Assembly (NCBI GenBank): GCA_946999045.1
Contig: CAMQBR010000041.1
Coordinates: 1 to 17,559 of the forward strand
Origin: an uncultured Prevotella sp.
GTDB lineage: Bacteria > Bacteroidota > Bacteroidia > Bacteroidales > Bacteroidaceae
Reading direction: 5' to 3'
Length of the DNA stretch: 17,559 nt
Translations under genes and position numbers: made by a program
Part shown: piece by piece, positions 6,942 to 14,942 of the stretch
Layout: each line of letters opens with the position of its first letter
How positions within the stretch are numbered: the first letter of the stretch is position 1
The notes under the pieces: generated by a model
Seen by the model: only the letters and a program-made list of their open reading frames with translations
What the model was told of the DNA's origin: nothing
Databases searched by the model: none

Positions 6942-9008
6942 TTAAGCATAGGCATGCATGCCACCTAAAAAGTAATTTACCCCGAAATAAGTCATCAATA
7001 CGGCTAAAAATGCCACAATAATGTATATGTGAAAATAGCGGGGATGGTTTACCCACGGCAGAGACTTGTGATGAGTAGGAACAGCATACAGCATTAATGT
7101 AATGAGAGCCCACGTCTCTTTAGGGTCCCAGCTCCAGTATTTTCCCCAACTAACATTTGCCCATACGGCACCTAAAAAAATTCCGGCTGCCAACAAAAAC
7201 AAAGCGGGGTAGAGCATGATGCGACTTAAAGTGTATACTTGTTGACAGATTACTTCTGTATAGGTAGATGAGGTCTTCCTTGAAGTTATCCACAAAGCAA
7301 ATATACCTTGCAACATCATCAATGCCAATAGGGCGTAAGCCGTCATAATAATGCATACGTGTATGCTTAATAATGGCGAGTGAAGCACTGGCATTAACTG
7401 TGTAATTTGTGGGTCCATGCTACCTATATAACTCACTAAGAGTGTAAGTCCTGACAACAGAAAACCAACCGGAAGTACAAAGGAAAACCGATTTTGCAGT
7501 GCCAAGGTGATAATCATAAGCAACAAAGATAGTAGCAACATGGTTTCGTAGCCATTGCTTAGAGGAACTCTGCTGCCTACATACCACCGTAGTATGTAGG
7601 TGATAAGGGAAAAAAGCAATGACAATACTAATATAGCCACAGATGAGTTCCATAAGCTATGCATCACTCTACTTTCTTTTTGTGCATACGACTGATGCGA
7701 TATTAAGCGGTAAATTATCAAAAAGAAGGTGAAAAAACCCATGGAAAGGTTGAGTATGAATAAGATATTTACAGCAGGAATGCGATTGTATAATATTTCG
7801 GCTTCTACTCTCATATCACTTAATTGTGGCGTGTGAGGGGGCAACGGCTGAAATAAGGTGTTGTTGGTAAGCATCAAAATGAGTCCAGTTTTCTCATCCA
7901 GTTCAACAATCGCCTTGCCCAATGCATCTTGTTTTTGCTCCAAATGTATCAGTGGCATAAGTTTGTACGTGCCGTTTTCATTAAACAAATCTTGCATAGA
8001 AGCATATTTACCCGATATGCCCAGCTGTTTACGCAGCTCTTTGTTCTTTATTTTTATAAACTTTTGTTTTTTCCAAACTTCAGGTTTAGCCAGCCACCCA
8101 TATAAAACTTGTTCGGCAGCCAACCCTCTGTAACTATGTTTGCCATATATTTTTTGCAAGAAATCGATGGCAACTGTATTAAGAGGTACCACCCTGTTGT
8201 TGTATACTACCTGATATCGAGCAACTATTTGTGCCTTGTCAGCATTAATGGTAGGTACATCTTCGGCATGAGTATGCAAACATCCAAATGCCAAAATGCA
8301 CATAAATAATCCTTTTTTGAGGATGGGTGAAGTCAACAAACGCCTAAACTCGCCATACTTAAAGAGCAACGTAAGCAGCATACCTAATGCCAACAAAATG
8401 TATCCTGCATATGTAATGCTTGTTCCCCATGGATCGTAATTAACGCTTAATGTAGAGCCTCGCTTGTCAGAATCGAATTCAGATTGATAGAAACGGTAGC
8501 CGTCTATACTCATAATGTTGTTCATTGAGATATTAACGTTGAGCGTATCTTTTGAATGATTGCCATAACAAACTACGTTACTTACAAAATCTGATGGAGC
8601 ATCAGTACCAGGGTAATGCTGAATGGTAAACGATTTTAATGTAAGCGTAAAGGGTAGTTCTGTCATTTCATTGCTTTGCTTGTCAAGATAAGTCTGTTCA
8701 GCAACATCTTGACGAAGATGTATTTTACCCTCTTTCCCTGTTAGAAAGGTTACAGCAGCACCTACTAATATAACGACAAATGCACCATGTAGCACAAGAA
8801 GTGGAATGTGTTGGTGCAGATGTTTACCTGCCATATATATAATAGAAACAATGGTCAATGTTGTCCACCATGCAAAGAACCAAGGCGTATGGTAGATGGC
8901 TTTTGCTACAAAGGTAGTACCATTTATTCGTTCAACGTATGTGGCGTATGCCAACAGTGCAATCATTAAGACAAAAAGGGTTGCTATAATGTATTTTATA
9001 TATTTCAT
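6942..9008 (-). CDS. ccsBA: Fused CcsB-CcsA cytochrome c synthetase, system II (688 aa)
   Basis: This membrane enzyme exports heme and ligates it to CxxCH cysteines in the periplasm. The N-terminal 220 residues are ResB/CcsB-like, with membrane segments at about 5-23, 43-62, 70-90 and 200-222. A periplasmic region of about 200 residues follows, and then a CcsA half with six or more membrane segments. The heme-binding WWD signature is visible from W621 (WGKYWSWDPKETWA), preceded by a conserved histidine (LLSIHVCIIM) and followed by VNYFLGGMHAYA, the usual CcsA end. It is shorter than epsilonproteobacterial CcsBA (over 900 aa), as in other Bacteroidota. Two likely substrates, the mono- and di-heme lipoproteins, lie upstream in the same operon. 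A strong hairpin ends 20 bp before the start and may attenuate expression. Confidence 0.92.
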   Translation of the reverse strand: MKYIKYIIATLFVLMIALLAYATYVERINGTTFVAKAIYHTPWFFAWWTTLTIVSIIYMAGKHLHQHIPLLVLHGAFVVILVGAAVTFLTGKEGKIHLRQDVAEQTYLDKQSNEMTELPFTLTLKSFTIQHYPGTDAPSDFVSNVVCYGNHSKDTLNVNISMNNIMSIDGYRFYQSEFDSDKRGSTLSVNYDPWGTSITYAGYILLALGMLLTLLFKYGEFRRLLTSPILKKGLFMCILAFGCLHTHAEDVPTINADKAQIVARYQVVYNNRVVPLNTVAIDFLQKIYGKHSYRGLAAEQVLYGWLAKPEVWKKQKFIKIKNKELRKQLGISGKYASMQDLFNENGTYKLMPLIHLEQKQDALGKAIVELDEKTGLILMLTNNTLFQPLPPHTPQLSDMRVEAEILYNRIPAVNILFILNLSMGFFTFFLIIYRLISHQSYAQKESRVMHSLWNSSVAILVLSLLFSLITYILRWYVGSRVPLSNGYETMLLLSLLLMIITLALQNRFSFVLPVGFLLSGLTLLVSYIGSMDPQITQLMPVLHSPLLSIHVCIIMTAYALLALMMLQGIFALWITSRKTSSTYTEVICQQVYTLSRIMLYPALFLLAAGIFLGAVWANVSWGKYWSWDPKETWALITLMLYAVPTHHKSLPWVNHPRYFHIYIIVAFLAVLMTYFGVNYFLGGMHAYA

Positions 9009-9028
9009 AATGTATGATTGATAAAACG

Positions 9029-9060
9029 CCCCCGTTTCCTCTTTTCAGAGGAAATGGGGG
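9029..9060 (-). terminator. Strong hairpin between cytochrome c and CcsBA genes (terminator or attenuator)
   Basis: A 13-bp stem (9029-9041 and 9048-9060) encloses a 6-base loop; the arms CCCCCGTTTCCTC and GAGGAAATGGGGG pair completely if one G-U is allowed. In the direction of the operon it is followed by CGTTTTATC. Only 20 bases separate it from the CcsBA start codon, too few for a full new promoter, so it probably causes partial termination or sets mRNA segment stability. On the plus strand it is followed by GGAGGCTTTTTC, inside the neighbouring gene's 3' end. Confidence 0.7.
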
Positions 9061-9073
9061 AGGAGGCTTTTTC

Positions 9074-9823
9074 TTATTTAGGAGCTCCACACTTTATCCA
9101 GTCATCAATAAGTCGAAGCAAATACTTCTCTGTACGCTGTGAGTTAAGCATATTAGGGTGATTGGTGCCCCATGTGTTAGATATATCTGTATTCAAAACC
9201 TTATGAAGAATACTGTTTTTAACATCACCAGCAGCAATGCGCTTACTGGTTGGTACTTTCGTAGAAGTATGGTTTACCAATGAAGCATAACTATGGCCTG
9301 CAGTTAAGTCGAGATTAGCAGCAGGACGTTTTGTGTTATGGCAAGTTGCACACAAACCGTTAAACATACCTACCTGTATGGCATTCATCATACTTACATC
9401 TACTTTGCCCACATTGAGCCGAATGGTATCGTTTATAGAACCTTTTGAAATATCTTCTGAAACGAATTTCATTACACGTCGTCTTAACTGGTTGAGTACA
9501 CATATCTCTATTAAATGAACATCAGACCCCATACCAGAGAGTACTATCGACATGTTGCCATGCTCATCGGTAGTAATCACTTTGGCGATAGTAGCGTAAG
9601 GAGAAGCCTCAGAATCATCCTTAGAGCGAAAACCAGCCACAGATATATCATAGCTGCGAGGCCACGTTTTTAAGCCTTCTATTTGTCCTTCAATCTTTAC
9701 TATTCTGCCTTGTTCGCTGTCGGGTTCAACTTCTTCTATGCTACCCGAATCGCAACTCATCATAGAGAGTGCCGATACATACAGCAAGAAACTCATTAAA
9801 AGTTTATTCATATAGCGCATCAT
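9074..9823 (-). CDS. Mono-heme cytochrome c lipoprotein (249 aa)
   Basis: The frame is open to 9913, but the first 30 codons overlap the porin gene and are not signal-like. The start is placed at 9823, where ATG overlaps the porin stop as TAATG; ATGs at 9820 and 9811 are also possible. The N-terminus MMRYMNKLLMSFLLYVSALS then MMSC is a lipoprotein signal with the lipidated cysteine near residue 24. Residues of about 40-140 look like a beta-sandwich domain, and one heme c motif follows (C158-A-T-C161-H162, in GLCATCHNTKRP). A likely distal ligand is Met225 in TNHPNM. The protein would carry electrons at the membrane surface, as partner of the di-heme lipoprotein two genes upstream. Its heme would be attached by CcsBA downstream. 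Confidence 0.8.
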   Translation of the reverse strand: MMRYMNKLLMSFLLYVSALSMMSCDSGSIEEVEPDSEQGRIVKIEGQIEGLKTWPRSYDISVAGFRSKDDSEASPYATIAKVITTDEHGNMSIVLSGMGSDVHLIEICVLNQLRRRVMKFVSEDISKGSINDTIRLNVGKVDVSMMNAIQVGMFNGLCATCHNTKRPAANLDLTAGHSYASLVNHTSTKVPTSKRIAAGDVKNSILHKVLNTDISNTWGTNHPNMLNSQRTEKYLLRLIDDWIKCGAPK

Positions 9824-11109
9824 TAAAAAGCATATTGCATCATTATTATGCCACAATGAGTAGCCAATCCTAAGTTGTCGATGTCTCGATCGAGTTGTGT
9901 ATCGTGTCCCCACCTACCAGTGTACTGATACATGGCAGATAGTTTAATGTTGGTTTGAGGAATAAAGTAGTTGCAAACTATAGCAGGACAGTTAATAAAG
10001 CCATCTTTGTTGCTTCCATTACGGTCCATCATATCGTAACGTGCACCTATTTGCCAATTGTGATTGATGAAGTAAGCTATCTGTGCATATCCTCCAATAA
10101 AGTTGAAAGAATCGTCTATCTTCTGCCGTTTGGTAAAGTTGGTATGCATATAATATCCTTCAGCAGTAACCGACCATGGACCTGTTAATAAAGAGAAATC
10201 TATGCCAGTGCGTAGGTCGTTTGTTGATTCTGCTTCAGCTTCATTGTTATAATTGAGAGAAACCCCCACCAAATATTTGGCTTTTTTGTTAATCAAGTTT
10301 GGATTTCCTTGGCTCATTGGCATGGCTCCGTTGCCTTGGTAAGTAATACGCCCCGCATAGAGCAATGAGGGGAAGTGGTTGTCATCACTCAAACCTTTGG
10401 TTGCAGTGTTAACGCCACCACCTGTTCCATTGAAAATACCCAGCTCGTATCCCCACTTGTTGTTGATAAGTCCATGCAGCTTTACCCCTAAGTCCCAACC
10501 AGAAAGAATAGCGGGGTTTACAGCATTAAGACTATAAGGAATGATGGTTGTACATGTTAAAGATGTTGGCATAACAGGAAACAAGGTTTCACCTAATGTT
10601 GTAAGAAAACTACTTGCAAATGGAGTTTTTTGTTTGCCAATGCGGAAACGCAAAGCTGGATTTGCGGCATAATCTATCCATGCTTGTTGCAACAAAGCTC
10701 CACCACTGGTAGCGGCATTGATACATACGTTATAATCAATTTTTCCAAAAGCCTTACCAGTAAAGCCGATAATGCCGAAAGGAATACCAAAACCAGAGTT
10801 AGCAACGTTGTCTTGATTGTATGCTTTGTCTAAACCTTCGTCGGCATAATATTTACCGCTCAACGTTGTTTGTAACATCAAGTAAGGTTTCAATACAAAC
10901 TTGCCATCGGCAGATGACAGTGAGAAACCACGATTATCGGCAATAGGTACTACACCGTTTTCTCTGTCGTAGATTACATTATCGTTAGAGTGTTGCATGG
11001 TAACCTCGTTGTTCTTTTCTGTTTTTATTATTTTTTCTGTATTTTCAGCCCATGCTGCTGTACATATACCTGTCGCCATTAATGCGACTAACATTTTGTT
11101 GAATATCAT
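9823..11109 (-). CDS. Outer-membrane porin, phosphate-selective porin O/P-like (428 aa)
   Basis: A signal peptide is visible (MLVALMATGICTAAWA, cleavage near AWA-EN). The mature protein has alternating amphipathic strands with aromatic girdles (FVLKPYLMLQTTLSGKYY, FGKIDYNVCINAA, WSVTAEGYYMHTNF, WQIGARYDMMDR) and ends in MMQYAF, a terminal phenylalanine of the type recognised by the Bam machinery. The pattern FRIGKQKTPFASSFL near residue 160 resembles the porin O/P family. Length is typical of a 16- or 18-strand barrel. It starts 34 bp after the di-heme oxidoreductase stop and overlaps the cytochrome lipoprotein start, so all three are co-translated. The solute is unknown; in this context metal, heme or a complexed anion is plausible. 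Confidence 0.8.
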   Translation of the reverse strand: MIFNKMLVALMATGICTAAWAENTEKIIKTEKNNEVTMQHSNDNVIYDRENGVVPIADNRGFSLSSADGKFVLKPYLMLQTTLSGKYYADEGLDKAYNQDNVANSGFGIPFGIIGFTGKAFGKIDYNVCINAATSGGALLQQAWIDYAANPALRFRIGKQKTPFASSFLTTLGETLFPVMPTSLTCTTIIPYSLNAVNPAILSGWDLGVKLHGLINNKWGYELGIFNGTGGGVNTATKGLSDDNHFPSLLYAGRITYQGNGAMPMSQGNPNLINKKAKYLVGVSLNYNNEAEAESTNDLRTGIDFSLLTGPWSVTAEGYYMHTNFTKRQKIDDSFNFIGGYAQIAYFINHNWQIGARYDMMDRNGSNKDGFINCPAIVCNYFIPQTNIKLSAMYQYTGRWGHDTQLDRDIDNLGLATHCGIIMMQYAF

Positions 11110-11143
11110 AATATTGAATAGATTTACTTCTTAAATATAGTTA

Positions 11144-12601
11144 TTATAAGCTCCATAGAAATCTAATAAGTTTGGCTCTTTCTTGTTTATTAAAGTGAGC
11201 AAACTTCTGCTTACTTACTTCAGCTTCGCCGCCATGCCACATAATAGCCTCGGTAAAGTTGCGAGCACGACCATCGTGCAAGAAATAGGTATGACCGTTT
11301 ACTAAGAATTGTAAGCCAATACCCCACAAAGGAGTGGTTCGCCATTCGTTACCACGAGCCAAACCGCTGCAAATGTGATCGTTCAGTCCTACACCCATTA
11401 TCTCTGATCCCATATCATGTAAAAGGAAGTCTGAGTAAGGATGTACGGCTTGATGCCCACCTAACCAAGGTAATTGTAAGCCTGCCAAGAGGGTTACACC
11501 ACGCTTATTAGTATGTAATGTAGTTACATGGCACAGGTGGCATCCTGCTTTATAAAAGAGCTTTTCGCCCGTTTTAACATCTGGGTCGTTAATATCACGA
11601 CGAGCAGGAACGCCCAAACTATGCAGATAAAGGTCAACACACTGCATGTCTTCGGTACTTACATCCAATTTTCTATAAGTCATTCCCATCATAGCTCCTT
11701 CTGGTACTTGCTTTTGCCCACGGCATATCTCTTCAGGAAAACGGCTGTTAGTCATACCCATATCTGAAGAATAACCCAGTTCAATGGTTAAGTCTGCATG
11801 GTGAGCCTTGTTTCCTCCCACACCAATTTGCTTTACTCCACGTTCTGATATAACGTTATATCTTCCACTAATTCCCCATTCTGGGTAATTACTTTTAGCA
11901 GCCAAACGTTTTATCTCATCTCTGTCGAGTGCCATTATGATACCTTGTCCCACGTGCCTTAATGGTACACGGACAGATATGTACAGGTCTTCAGGTTTTA
12001 TACTGTCGGCATACCATTTGGTTATTCTGTACTTAGGATAACACAAGGTGTATTTTTCACCATCTGGAAAATGATAAGTAGCCGAGTCTATCTCAAAGTG
12101 TATTTCCCCCTCTGGTGTTACACCGTATATGGTATGATCGTGAAGAACGCGTCCATAGTTTTGAAAAAATACCCCATTCTTCTTGGTAATATAGCACAGC
12201 ATTGAAGTAAATCCATATTCGCCAGTTGCTTTATCACTTCCATTTCTGAAGGCTTGCCAGTATGATGGCTTGGTACGTCCTGCGGCTCTGTGGCAACTAC
12301 CACAGCAGTAGCCTACAAACACAGGTCCGCGTCCACCGCCTTCGCCATTGTAGTTGCTGCTTGCTACATTGTCATACAGGCGGTCGCCCGTGTTGAACAT
12401 CACTTCGTAACGTCCCTTTACCCAATCGGCAGCTTCATCATACGAATAAGCCGAACGCGAAAACTCGGTAGATATACCTGCTGATAGAGCATATCCATTA
12501 GGCACTTCTACATCCTGCACATGTAGTTGGTTGCCATCTTCGCTGCACGATACTATTAATGTTACAGCTAAAAGGATAAGACTATACTTGTATCGCTTCA
12601 T
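11144..12601 (-). CDS. Di-heme oxidoreductase lipoprotein, DHOR/DUF1111 family (485 aa)
   Basis: The frame is open to 12622, but the ATG at 12601 is preferred: it gives the lipoprotein signal MKRYKYSLILLAVTLIVSC with lipidated C19, and AGGA lies just upstream. Two heme c motifs are visible: C100-G-S-C103-H104 within GPVFVGYCCGSCHRAAGRT and C354-H-L-C357-H358 within LFYKAGCHLCHVT. The C-terminal third carries the hallmarks of the family: YSDFLLHDMG, EWRTTPLWGIG, YFLHDGRARNFTEAIMWHGG. Members are often labelled thiol oxidoreductase, relatives of MauG/cytochrome c peroxidase, and are encoded beside imelysins in many bacteria, which fits the imelysin gene upstream. The protein would be anchored to an envelope membrane. 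Substrate is unproven. Confidence 0.88.
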   Translation of the reverse strand: MKRYKYSLILLAVTLIVSCSEDGNQLHVQDVEVPNGYALSAGISTEFSRSAYSYDEAADWVKGRYEVMFNTGDRLYDNVASSNYNGEGGGRGPVFVGYCCGSCHRAAGRTKPSYWQAFRNGSDKATGEYGFTSMLCYITKKNGVFFQNYGRVLHDHTIYGVTPEGEIHFEIDSATYHFPDGEKYTLCYPKYRITKWYADSIKPEDLYISVRVPLRHVGQGIIMALDRDEIKRLAAKSNYPEWGISGRYNVISERGVKQIGVGGNKAHHADLTIELGYSSDMGMTNSRFPEEICRGQKQVPEGAMMGMTYRKLDVSTEDMQCVDLYLHSLGVPARRDINDPDVKTGEKLFYKAGCHLCHVTTLHTNKRGVTLLAGLQLPWLGGHQAVHPYSDFLLHDMGSEIMGVGLNDHICSGLARGNEWRTTPLWGIGLQFLVNGHTYFLHDGRARNFTEAIMWHGGEAEVSKQKFAHFNKQERAKLIRFLWSL

Positions 12602-12640
12602 TATATCCTGCTTTTGATGCATTTTTATTATGTGTAAAAT

Positions 12641-12675
12641 GCGGAGGTAGTCAAACAGCTGTCTGGCTTCTCCGC
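12641..12675. promoter_or_regulatory. Hairpin in the leader of the di-heme oxidoreductase gene
   Basis: The outer arms GCGGAG (12641-12646) and CTCCGC (12670-12675) enclose a near-palindrome centred on ACAGCTGT (12655-12662). It lies 40-75 bp upstream of the preferred start codon. On the minus strand it is followed by ATTTTAC, only a weak T-run, so it may be a 5'-leader stem, a weak terminator for transcripts entering from the imelysin side, or a protein-binding site. Confidence 0.4.
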
Positions 12676-12705
12676 TCTTTATTAATATATGGCTAATTCT
12701 TTTAA

Positions 12706-12961
12706 GGCTGGTTTTATAAATTAGCGTTGTTAGTTTTTTTTTGACCTTTTTTTAAATGTAAGTGAGTAAAGGAGTGTAGCGAGCTATACAACTGGGCAAA
12801 CTTACATTTTGAATCAACAAACAGTGCAAGCCGAATATAATCAAACTTGTTTAATTTGTTGAGGCGCAGCCTGTTTTTCTATAAAAAGAAGCCAAAAGAT
12901 AACAAAACGTATTTTATAAAATTTACTCACAACTTATGGTGGTAATTTATACGAACCAGCC
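12706..12961 (+). mobile_element. MITE-like element, copy A (256 bp)
   Basis: The ends form an imperfect terminal inverted repeat: GGCTGGTTTTATAAATTA at the left and TAATTTATACGAACCAGCC at the right. It is flanked by the direct repeat TTTAA on both sides (12701-12705 and 12962-12966), a likely target duplication. There is no coding capacity. The interior holds AAGCCGAATA, TTGTTGAGGCGCAGCCTGTTTT and ATAAAAAGAAGCC, all recurring in copies B, C or D. The small size, terminal repeats and lack of genes fit a non-autonomous element needing a transposase encoded elsewhere. Confidence 0.8.
12797..12829 (-). promoter_or_regulatory. Possible promoter inside MITE copy A reading into the cytochrome operon
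   Basis: The minus strand has TAAGTTTG (12797-12804), matching the Bacteroidetes -7 form TAnnTTTG, and a TTG at 12827-12829. The 22-bp spacing is slightly longer than the usual 19-21. If used, it would give a leader of about 190 bases for the di-heme oxidoreductase gene. No better candidate was seen between the element and the gene. Confidence 0.25.
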
Positions 12962-13010
12962 TTTAAATAGCATTGTCAAATTTCATTTTGTTCATTATAT
13001 AATAAAAGTT

Positions 13011-13120
13011 ATAAGATAAAGACTGGCTCAATAAAATACCACCTATATATGGTGGGGTAAATCTATTAAATATGTTTCGTTATCTTTTAACTTCTTTTTA
13101 TAGAACCAGTTTTATCTTAT
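13011..13120 (-). mobile_element. Short MITE derivative, copy D (110 bp)
   Basis: The ends pair as ATAAGATAAAGACTGG (13011-13026) and CCAGTTTTATCTTAT (13106-13120), with one unpaired base. The inside (AATACCACC, GTTATCTTTTAACTTC, TTTTTATAGAACCAG) aligns with the terminal third of copies A and B in B orientation. The remainder of the element is missing, so this is an internally deleted relative. A small palindrome CCACC-TATATAT-GGTGG sits at 13039-13055. Confidence 0.6.
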
Positions 13121-13288
13121 AGGCTTCTATTGCTTCCTTTGAGAAGGTGTTTCTAAGAAACTGTTATATATAATATTGGTGAGATATGTTAAATTGAGGG
13201 GTTTGTTCGGAGATAGTAGAAAGCTAAATACTTATTATTATCAATTTGTAATGTATTATAATTTTTTTTAGTTTCGTCATTAAATATA

Positions 13289-13543
13289 GGGCGGTTCTAT
13301 AAATTACCACCGTAAAGTTTTTATGTCAGTCTTTTTACGCTTTGTCGTCTTGTGGGCTCTTTTTATATAAAACAGGCTGCGCCTCAACAAATCAAACAAG
13401 TTTGATTGTATTCGGCTTGCTCCGTTTTTGGTTCAATTTGCTTGTTCGTTCTGTCGTATAGCTCGTTTTACTCCTTTACTCACAAACAAATTGAGCTCAA
13501 AAATAGGCTCACAATCTGTCAAAGCTAATTTATAGAACCACCC
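13289..13543 (-). mobile_element. MITE-like element, copy B (255 bp, opposite to copy A)
   Basis: Terminal inverted repeats GGGCGGTTCTATAAATTA (left) and TAATTTATAGAACCACCC (right) differ at one position. TATA flanks both ends (13285-13288 and 13544-13547). The interior is the reverse complement of the copy A interior: AAAACAGGCTGCGCCTCAAC, TTGTATTCGGCTTG and the run ending CTCCTTTACTCAC. A perfect small palindrome ATCAAAC-AA-GTTTGAT lies at 13391-13406. There is no open frame. With copy A it forms a large inverted repeat about 840 bp across. Confidence 0.8.
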
Positions 13544-13620
13544 TATAAAGAGTTCTGTTGTAGGTTAACTTTCCTTTTTTACTCCTCTTTTCCCCCTGCA
13601 ATTTAGCATAAACCACAATA

Positions 13621-14892
13621 TTATTTTTTTATGGTACGAGCTTTACCATTCTTAAAGATTAAAAACTCTATGGTATGGTAACCACGTAATGATTGGGCAG
13701 CACCAATGTTTTCTGCTTGTTTCTTGTCTTCAGGAGACAAAGCATTTGGATTTTCTTCGTCTTCTTCAACGAACTTACCTTTCCATTCTAAATCACCAAA
13801 CTTTTGAGAGTGAAGAATATTTTTGATACCATCTATATCGAGTGGCCATGTATCCATGTTAGGATCAAGTCCCTTATCCTTTACAGGGCCAAACAGGTAC
13901 GCCTCTGAAGTTTCCCATGGTTGACGAGCATTCATCCATGCCTGACAACATTTTTCAAAGCCTTCGTTTGTTGGATTTTCTGCAAATGCTATAATTTCTT
14001 TGTTTAGTTTAGTATTTAATTTTACCAAGTCAGTATAGATAGGAACAATTACATTGTCTACTATATGTGTTACAATAGGGTCAAGACCTTTATCATCGTT
14101 TTTGTGCTCTTCCAAGAAAGTTTGTACATCTTTTGCTAATAGTTCATTTAAGTTACCACAAGCTTCTTGAGCTTTTTTTGCTTCGTTGCTATTGATGTGG
14201 TTACGGAATGGTTGTGGAATATTTTGGATAGCATCAATTGACTCTTGAATAGCACTGCTCACCTTCTTGTTTAAAGCAGGATTTTTTGCCTGTATGTATG
14301 TATAAAGAGAGTTCTTGGCAGCAGTACTCAAATGAGCAAAGTCTTTATCGTATACGCCATAATACCCATTACGGATAGAGAGAATGTTGTTGGTGTAGTC
14401 TAAACGTGAGTGCCAGCTATACCATGATTCTACAGCGTATAAGCCTTCTTTCATGTTTTCTTTGCTCATCCAGTTGGTTGTATATTTCTTCAAAGGCTCA
14501 CCAATCTTACTGGTTGATACCTCATCAGCAATGTGATCCATGTATGTTACTAACAACGATACGCAATCGTATGCTGAGTTAAGGTGTTCTGTATCGCTAT
14601 TGTGCTCTTTAAATATCTGAGCGTATGGTTTGCCTCCTTTATAACTGGTAGTCCAGTCTTTGTAGAGTGTGGTAGCATCGTTAACCAACAAACCACCAAC
14701 AATTCTCATGTAGTTACCCCAAGCCTTTGCTACAGCTGGTGTATACTCTACATTATCCTCGCTGTTAATTTCTTCAATAATTTTGTTTTCTGTGTCTTTG
14801 CCACCATTTACAGTAGCTACTTCGTCTTTTGTACAAGCAGTAAATGCCAAACCCATGGCAAGTGTGCTAAGTAACAATACTTTCTTTTTCAT
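13621..14892 (-). CDS. Imelysin-family lipoprotein, circularly permuted type (423 aa)
   Basis: The N-terminus MKKKVLLLSTLAMGLAFTAC is a lipoprotein signal with lipidated C20. The segment NMDTWPLD, the WMNARQPWETSEAYLFGP block before it, and the GxHxxE signature (G404-Y-H406-T-I-E409, in LRGYHTIEFLIF) are imelysin family hallmarks. In canonical imelysins these lie in the N-terminal half; here they are at the C-terminus, and the usual second half (VESWYSWHSRLDYTNNI, IPQPFRNHI) comes first. That order is the permuted topology described for a Bacteroides ovatus imelysin-like structure. The family was first called peptidase M75 but is now linked to iron uptake rather than proteolysis. It starts 50 bp after the outer-membrane protein gene, probably in one transcript. 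Confidence 0.88.
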   Translation of the reverse strand: MKKKVLLLSTLAMGLAFTACTKDEVATVNGGKDTENKIIEEINSEDNVEYTPAVAKAWGNYMRIVGGLLVNDATTLYKDWTTSYKGGKPYAQIFKEHNSDTEHLNSAYDCVSLLVTYMDHIADEVSTSKIGEPLKKYTTNWMSKENMKEGLYAVESWYSWHSRLDYTNNILSIRNGYYGVYDKDFAHLSTAAKNSLYTYIQAKNPALNKKVSSAIQESIDAIQNIPQPFRNHINSNEAKKAQEACGNLNELLAKDVQTFLEEHKNDDKGLDPIVTHIVDNVIVPIYTDLVKLNTKLNKEIIAFAENPTNEGFEKCCQAWMNARQPWETSEAYLFGPVKDKGLDPNMDTWPLDIDGIKNILHSQKFGDLEWKGKFVEEDEENPNALSPEDKKQAENIGAAQSLRGYHTIEFLIFKNGKARTIKK

Positions 14893-14942
14893 TTTGTTGT
14901 TAAAATTTATATTAGAAATTTGTAAGAATATTTTTTCTGTTT

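Noticed and set aside
6916..7113. The 447-residue reading of the RidA-like gene from 7113
   Set aside because: The extra 66 codons overlap the CcsBA gene, carry no family similarity and precede a better ATG ATG at 6915/6912 directly after the CcsBA stop.
5998..8309. Plus-strand and short minus-strand open frames within the RidA-like and CcsBA genes
   Set aside because: They overlap well-supported membrane and RidA-fold coding sequence, have atypical Cys/Ser-rich composition and lack domain similarity.
9824..9913. The 279-residue reading of the cytochrome c lipoprotein from 9913
   Set aside because: Its first 30 residues lie within the porin gene, are arginine- and histidine-rich and would bury the lipoprotein signal that begins at 9823 or 9811.
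12602..12622. Start of the di-heme oxidoreductase at 12622
   Set aside because: MHQKQDI precedes a perfect lipoprotein signal starting at 12601 with AGGA upstream; the longer form would disturb the signal.
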